In this document: one piece after another, positions 61,235 to 64,000 of the stretch | How positions within the stretch are numbered: the first letter of the stretch is position 1 | How the letters are laid out: every line of letters begins with the position of its first letter | Assembly (NCBI GenBank): GCA_021737785.1 | Contig: JAIPDI010000016.1 | Span: forward strand, 1 to 64,000 | DNA: 64,000 bases | Source: Deltaproteobacteria bacterium | Lineage (GTDB): Bacteria > Desulfobacterota > DSM-4660 > Desulfatiglandales > Desulfatiglandaceae | Reading direction: 5' to 3' | The notes under the pieces: model-generated | Seen by the model: the letters and a program-made list of their open reading frames with translations, nothing else | Told to the model about the DNA's origin: nothing | Database searches by the model: none | Program-made: the position numbers and the translations under genes

Positions 61235-63079
61235 TCAGGTTCCGGCCGCCGCCTTCCTATCTTCATTTACGATTCCGGGCGAGCTTTTCACGATTGCGTC
61301 GAAGGGACAGACCGTATAGCACATTCCGCAGCGGATGCATTTGTCCCCATGTATCTCGAACGGAATCTCCTTTTTCTTGTCACCGGTAATGGCATCTGCC
61401 GGGCAGTTCTTCTTACAGGTCCCGCAGAGTTTGCAGGCCTCCTGATCCACATGAAATTGGAGCAGTGCCTTGCACTTGAGTGCGGGGCAGCGCTTCTCGT
61501 AAACGTGGGCCTCATACTCATGACGGAAATATTTCATGGTCGTTATCACTGGATTGGGCGCTGTCTGGCCGAGCCCGCAGAGGGAACTCTCCTTGACGGC
61601 CTCTGCCAGGTCCATGAGTTTTGAAAGGTCGTCCGGCTCGCCCCGGCCCTCGCAGATATCATCAAGGATTTCCAGCATCTGTTTTGTGCCCATCCGGCAG
61701 GGGGTACACTTGCCGCAGGATTCCTTCTGGGTGAAGTCCAGAAAATACCGGGCCAGGTCAACCATGCAGGTGGACTCGTCCATCACCACCATCCCGCCCG
61801 AACCCATGATGGAGCCCGCCTTTGCCAGGTTTTCGAAATCCACCGGGGTGTTCAGAAACTCCTCGGGCAGACAGCCTCCCGAGGGCCCCCCTGTCTGCAC
61901 CGCCTTGAACTTTCCCCCGTCGATGATGCCGCCTCCGATGTCGAAGATGATCTTCCTGAGCGGGGTGCCCATCGGAACTTCGATGAGGCCGCAGTTGGCC
62001 ACCTTTCCGGTGAGCGCAAACACGGCGGTCCCGGGACTCTTTTCAGTGCCGATGCCGGCAAACCACCGGGCGCCCCGGTTGATAATCTCGGGAACCGTGG
62101 CAAGGGTTTTCACGTTGTTGATGATGGTGGGCATGCCCCATAGGCCCTTCACCGCCGGGAAGGGGGGCCTGGTCCTGGGCATGCCGCGACCCCCTTCGAT
62201 GGAGCCGATGAGTGCGGTCTCCTCGCCGCAGACAAAGGCTCCGGCCCCCTGGAAGATGGTGATGTCGAAGTCGAACTCGCTGCCGAACACCCTGTTGCCC
62301 AGAAATCCATTTTCACGGGCCTGTGTAATGGCGATCCCGAGACGCTTTATTGCCAGAGGGTACTCGGCGCGGGCATAGACGTATCCCTTTGTGGCGCCGA
62401 TGGCATAGCCTGCGATGATCATCCCCTCAATCACCTGGTGGGGAGTGGCCTCCAGGATGGAGCGGTCCATGAATGCGCCCGGATCGCCTTCGTCCGCGTT
62501 GCATATGATGTACTTCTGATCCGCCTCGACCCGGGCGCAAAATCCCCATTTCACCCCGGTGGAAAATCCGGCGCCGCCCCGTCCTCGAAGGCCGGCTTTT
62601 CTTATCTCTTCTATGACGTCCTCCGGGGACATCCCCCCGAAGACCTTGGGCGCCGCGATGTAGACACCGGAGCGGATGGAATCCTCAATCACTTCCGGAT
62701 TGATGTGGCCGCACCGTGCCAGTATAATGCGCTCCTGGTTTGCATAAAACGGGATTTCCGCATAGGTGGCGATGGGCGCGTCCGTTGCCGGGTCCCTGTA
62801 GAAGAGTCGCTCCACCGGCTGCCCGTTTTTGAGATGGGATTCGACGATCTCCGAACAATCCGTTTCTTGGACCCCGGAGTAGAAGATGCCTTCCGGCTCT
62901 ATGATGACGATGGGACCGCGCTGGCAGAAACCGTGACATCCGGTACGTTTCATGTGCACGCCGGTGAGACCGGCCTTTTCGATCTCTGCCGCAAGCGCAT
63001 TATAGGTGGGAATGGCGCCTGATGACACGCACCCGGTCCCCTGGCATACGATGATGGTTTTCGGCTCTCTATTTCCCAT
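61235..63079 (-). CDS. NuoF/HoxF-like NAD(P)-binding flavoprotein subunit
   Basis: 614 aa. An N-terminal thioredoxin-like [2Fe-2S] part (CQGTGCVSSGA, RTGCHGFCQRGP), then the FMN/NAD module (GLRGRGGAGFSTGVKWGFC, YIICNADEGDPGAFMDRSILE, FVCGEETALIGSIEGGRGMPR), a [4Fe-4S] site (ESCGKCTPCRMGT), and a C-terminal two-cluster ferredoxin (CKLCGTCKKNCPADAI, CIRCGMCYTVCPFDAI). It passes electrons from formate to NAD(P) or in bifurcation. It overlaps the nuoE-like gene by 11 nt; AAAGGAGGAGG lies ahead of its ATG. Confidence 0.92.
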   Translation of the reverse strand: MGNREPKTIIVCQGTGCVSSGAIPTYNALAAEIEKAGLTGVHMKRTGCHGFCQRGPIVIIEPEGIFYSGVQETDCSEIVESHLKNGQPVERLFYRDPATDAPIATYAEIPFYANQERIILARCGHINPEVIEDSIRSGVYIAAPKVFGGMSPEDVIEEIRKAGLRGRGGAGFSTGVKWGFCARVEADQKYIICNADEGDPGAFMDRSILEATPHQVIEGMIIAGYAIGATKGYVYARAEYPLAIKRLGIAITQARENGFLGNRVFGSEFDFDITIFQGAGAFVCGEETALIGSIEGGRGMPRTRPPFPAVKGLWGMPTIINNVKTLATVPEIINRGARWFAGIGTEKSPGTAVFALTGKVANCGLIEVPMGTPLRKIIFDIGGGIIDGGKFKAVQTGGPSGGCLPEEFLNTPVDFENLAKAGSIMGSGGMVVMDESTCMVDLARYFLDFTQKESCGKCTPCRMGTKQMLEILDDICEGRGEPDDLSKLMDLAEAVKESSLCGLGQTAPNPVITTMKYFRHEYEAHVYEKRCPALKCKALLQFHVDQEACKLCGTCKKNCPADAITGDKKKEIPFEIHGDKCIRCGMCYTVCPFDAIVKSSPGIVNEDRKAAAGT

Positions 63080-63551
63080 CGGCCTCCTCCTTTAAAGAAG
63101 CGCCTCGCGCCTTTTTCAATACCTTTGACGCCTTTTTGGGCGTGAGCCGGCCGTGCACATCGGAGTTCACAGTGATGCAGGGGGCCAGGGCACAGCAACC
63201 GATGCACGCCACTGTCTCCAGGGAAAACTCACCGTCTCTTGTGGTCTCGTTTTCCGAGATGCCCAGTTCCCGTTCGACGTTTTCGAGGATCTGGTCGGCC
63301 CCCCGTACATGGCAGGCCGTTCCCCGGCAAACACACACATGGTATTTTCCCACCGGCGTAAACCGGAACATGGTATAGAAGGTGGCCACGCCGTAGACCT
63401 TTGAGAAGGGGACCCCTGCAAACTCCCCGATCTTCCGCAACGCCTCCTCGGGAAGGAACCCGAGTTCTTCCTGGGTCTTCTGAAGCAGGGGAATGATTTC
63501 GCCTGCCGTTCCCCGGAATCCGGAAAAAATCGCAGACAACTGCTTTTCCAT
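63069..63551 (-). CDS. NuoE-like thioredoxin-type [2Fe-2S] subunit
   Basis: 160 aa. ATFYTMFRFTPVGKYHVCVCRGTACHVRGA and ETVACIGCCALAPCITVN supply the four Cys ligands of the thioredoxin-like ferredoxin; the N-terminal helices (EIIPLLQKTQEELGFLPEEALRKI) match NuoE. It is the first gene of a nuoE-nuoF-fdhA operon. The upstream stretch 63552-64000 has repeats and no obvious promoter. Confidence 0.92.
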   Translation of the reverse strand: MEKQLSAIFSGFRGTAGEIIPLLQKTQEELGFLPEEALRKIGEFAGVPFSKVYGVATFYTMFRFTPVGKYHVCVCRGTACHVRGADQILENVERELGISENETTRDGEFSLETVACIGCCALAPCITVNSDVHGRLTPKKASKVLKKARGASLKEEADGK

Positions 63552-63630
63552 ATAACAACTCCGATATTGAATTTACGCGATGTGATAAAATATCTAAAGC
63601 GGATACCCGCAACCAATCCCGCCCAGGCGG

Positions 63631-63725
63631 GACTCACACAGAGACACAAAGCACACAAAGGTCTTTTTTGTAAATAAACGGGAACATGCCCTTTTCTCTG
63701 TGTTCTTTGTGGCTCCGTGTGAGTC
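63631..63725. repeat. CACAAAG-type inverted repeat element
   Basis: GACTCACACAGAGACACAAAG... on the left and its inverted copy (TTTGTGGCTCCGTGTGAGTC on the right) agree at roughly 26 of 30 positions around a 35-bp spacer. A frequent intergenic element in environmental genomes; degraded versions occur at 25960-26090 and about 14000. Confidence 0.75.
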
Positions 63726-63799
63726 AATGAAATAAGGCGTACTGAGATACAAACAGATTTTCTTGTTTTTTGTTACAGGGTTATTGGAAATAAGGTACT

Positions 63800-63909
63800 A
63801 AGACGGCCTGACGGCCGCAACCAAAAATGTATGGGTGAAACTCCCGGAAGTCTTCCGGGCGCTTACCGATATGGCGCCGACTTCTCCGCATGGTGCAGAG
63901 GAGTTACAA
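63800..63909. repeat. Dispersed repeat type 1, copy c
   Basis: AAGACGGCCTGACGGCCGC, AACCAAAAATG, CTCCCGGAAG-CTTCCGGG and GACTTCTCCGCATGGTGCAG correspond to copies at 37707 and 41402. The central hairpin is here a perfect CCCGGAAG/CTTCCGGG. Confidence 0.75.
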
Positions 63910-64000
63910 CCAAATGATTCAATATAAGTATTGATCTGCTTTTTGCTACCGCTACGTGACTGCGTCTTCGTGATTTATGACAGTCATTATTCCTACGCTA

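Noticed and set aside
61536-62378. Plus-strand frame (280 aa) opposite the nuoF-like gene
   Set aside because: Shadow of a gene with conserved FMN/NAD and cluster motifs.

Overview
The window looks like the chromosome of an anaerobic, flagellated member of the Desulfobacterota (former Deltaproteobacteria). The support is indirect: FlbT/FlaF next to flagellins, many two-component and PAS proteins, sigma-54-type promoters, a C_GCAxxG_C_C protein, a Cys-type formate dehydrogenase with NuoE/NuoF-like partners, and an in-frame UGA in a UGSC-family gene that implies selenocysteine use. No rRNA, tRNA, CRISPR array, phage or insertion sequence was seen.

1-11.2 kb (+): very large multidomain glycosyltransferases (GT2, GT4 and GT41/OGT-like), methyltransferase domains and TPR modules, closed by a strong terminator. 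11.3-15.4 kb: a frameshifted nuclease-like remnant, then (-) flaF, flbT and two nearly identical flagellin genes, each with a sigma-28 promoter and the same leader hairpin. The juxtaposition suggests the glycosyltransferases decorate flagellin. 15.4-27.7 kb: CheX, a receiver-STAS protein, small flagellum-neighbourhood proteins (one 53-aa gene has its own sigma-28-like promoter), an SH3 protein, TPR, HDOD and HD-GYP proteins, and a fliK-like/flhB-C-terminal/J-domain cluster behind a sigma-54 promoter.

27.9-41 kb: signalling. A miniature receiver remnant, a receiver-LuxR regulator, an unknown protein overlapping a Lon-like membrane protease that seems to lack its catalytic lysine, a hybrid histidine kinase, cheB and cheR, a sigma-54 activator without receiver, a lone receiver protein, a cNMP-binding protein and a PAS protein.

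41-57.7 kb: metabolic and housekeeping genes. A penicillin-acylase remnant, the UGSC selenoprotein gene with its long partner gene, SRPBCC, membrane and SET-domain proteins, an Old Yellow Enzyme, a rubredoxin-like protein, an alpha/beta hydrolase, tag, an aminotransferase, EcsC, an NCS2 permease fused to an ATPase-like domain, rmuC, a C_GCAxxG_C_C protein and rhlE. 58.4-63.6 kb (-): nuoE-like, nuoF-like and fdhA, an NAD(P)-linked formate dehydrogenase operon.

The intergenic DNA is rich in repeats. At least eight stretches are degenerate 7-bp tandem arrays, one of them translated inside a TPR gene. A hairpin-rich element of about 100 bp occurs three times, a second type precedes two signalling genes, and two common inverted-repeat elements are present. 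The most rewarding targets are the UGSC pair, the 7-bp arrays, the Lon-like pair, the permease-ATPase fusion and the 53-aa gene.
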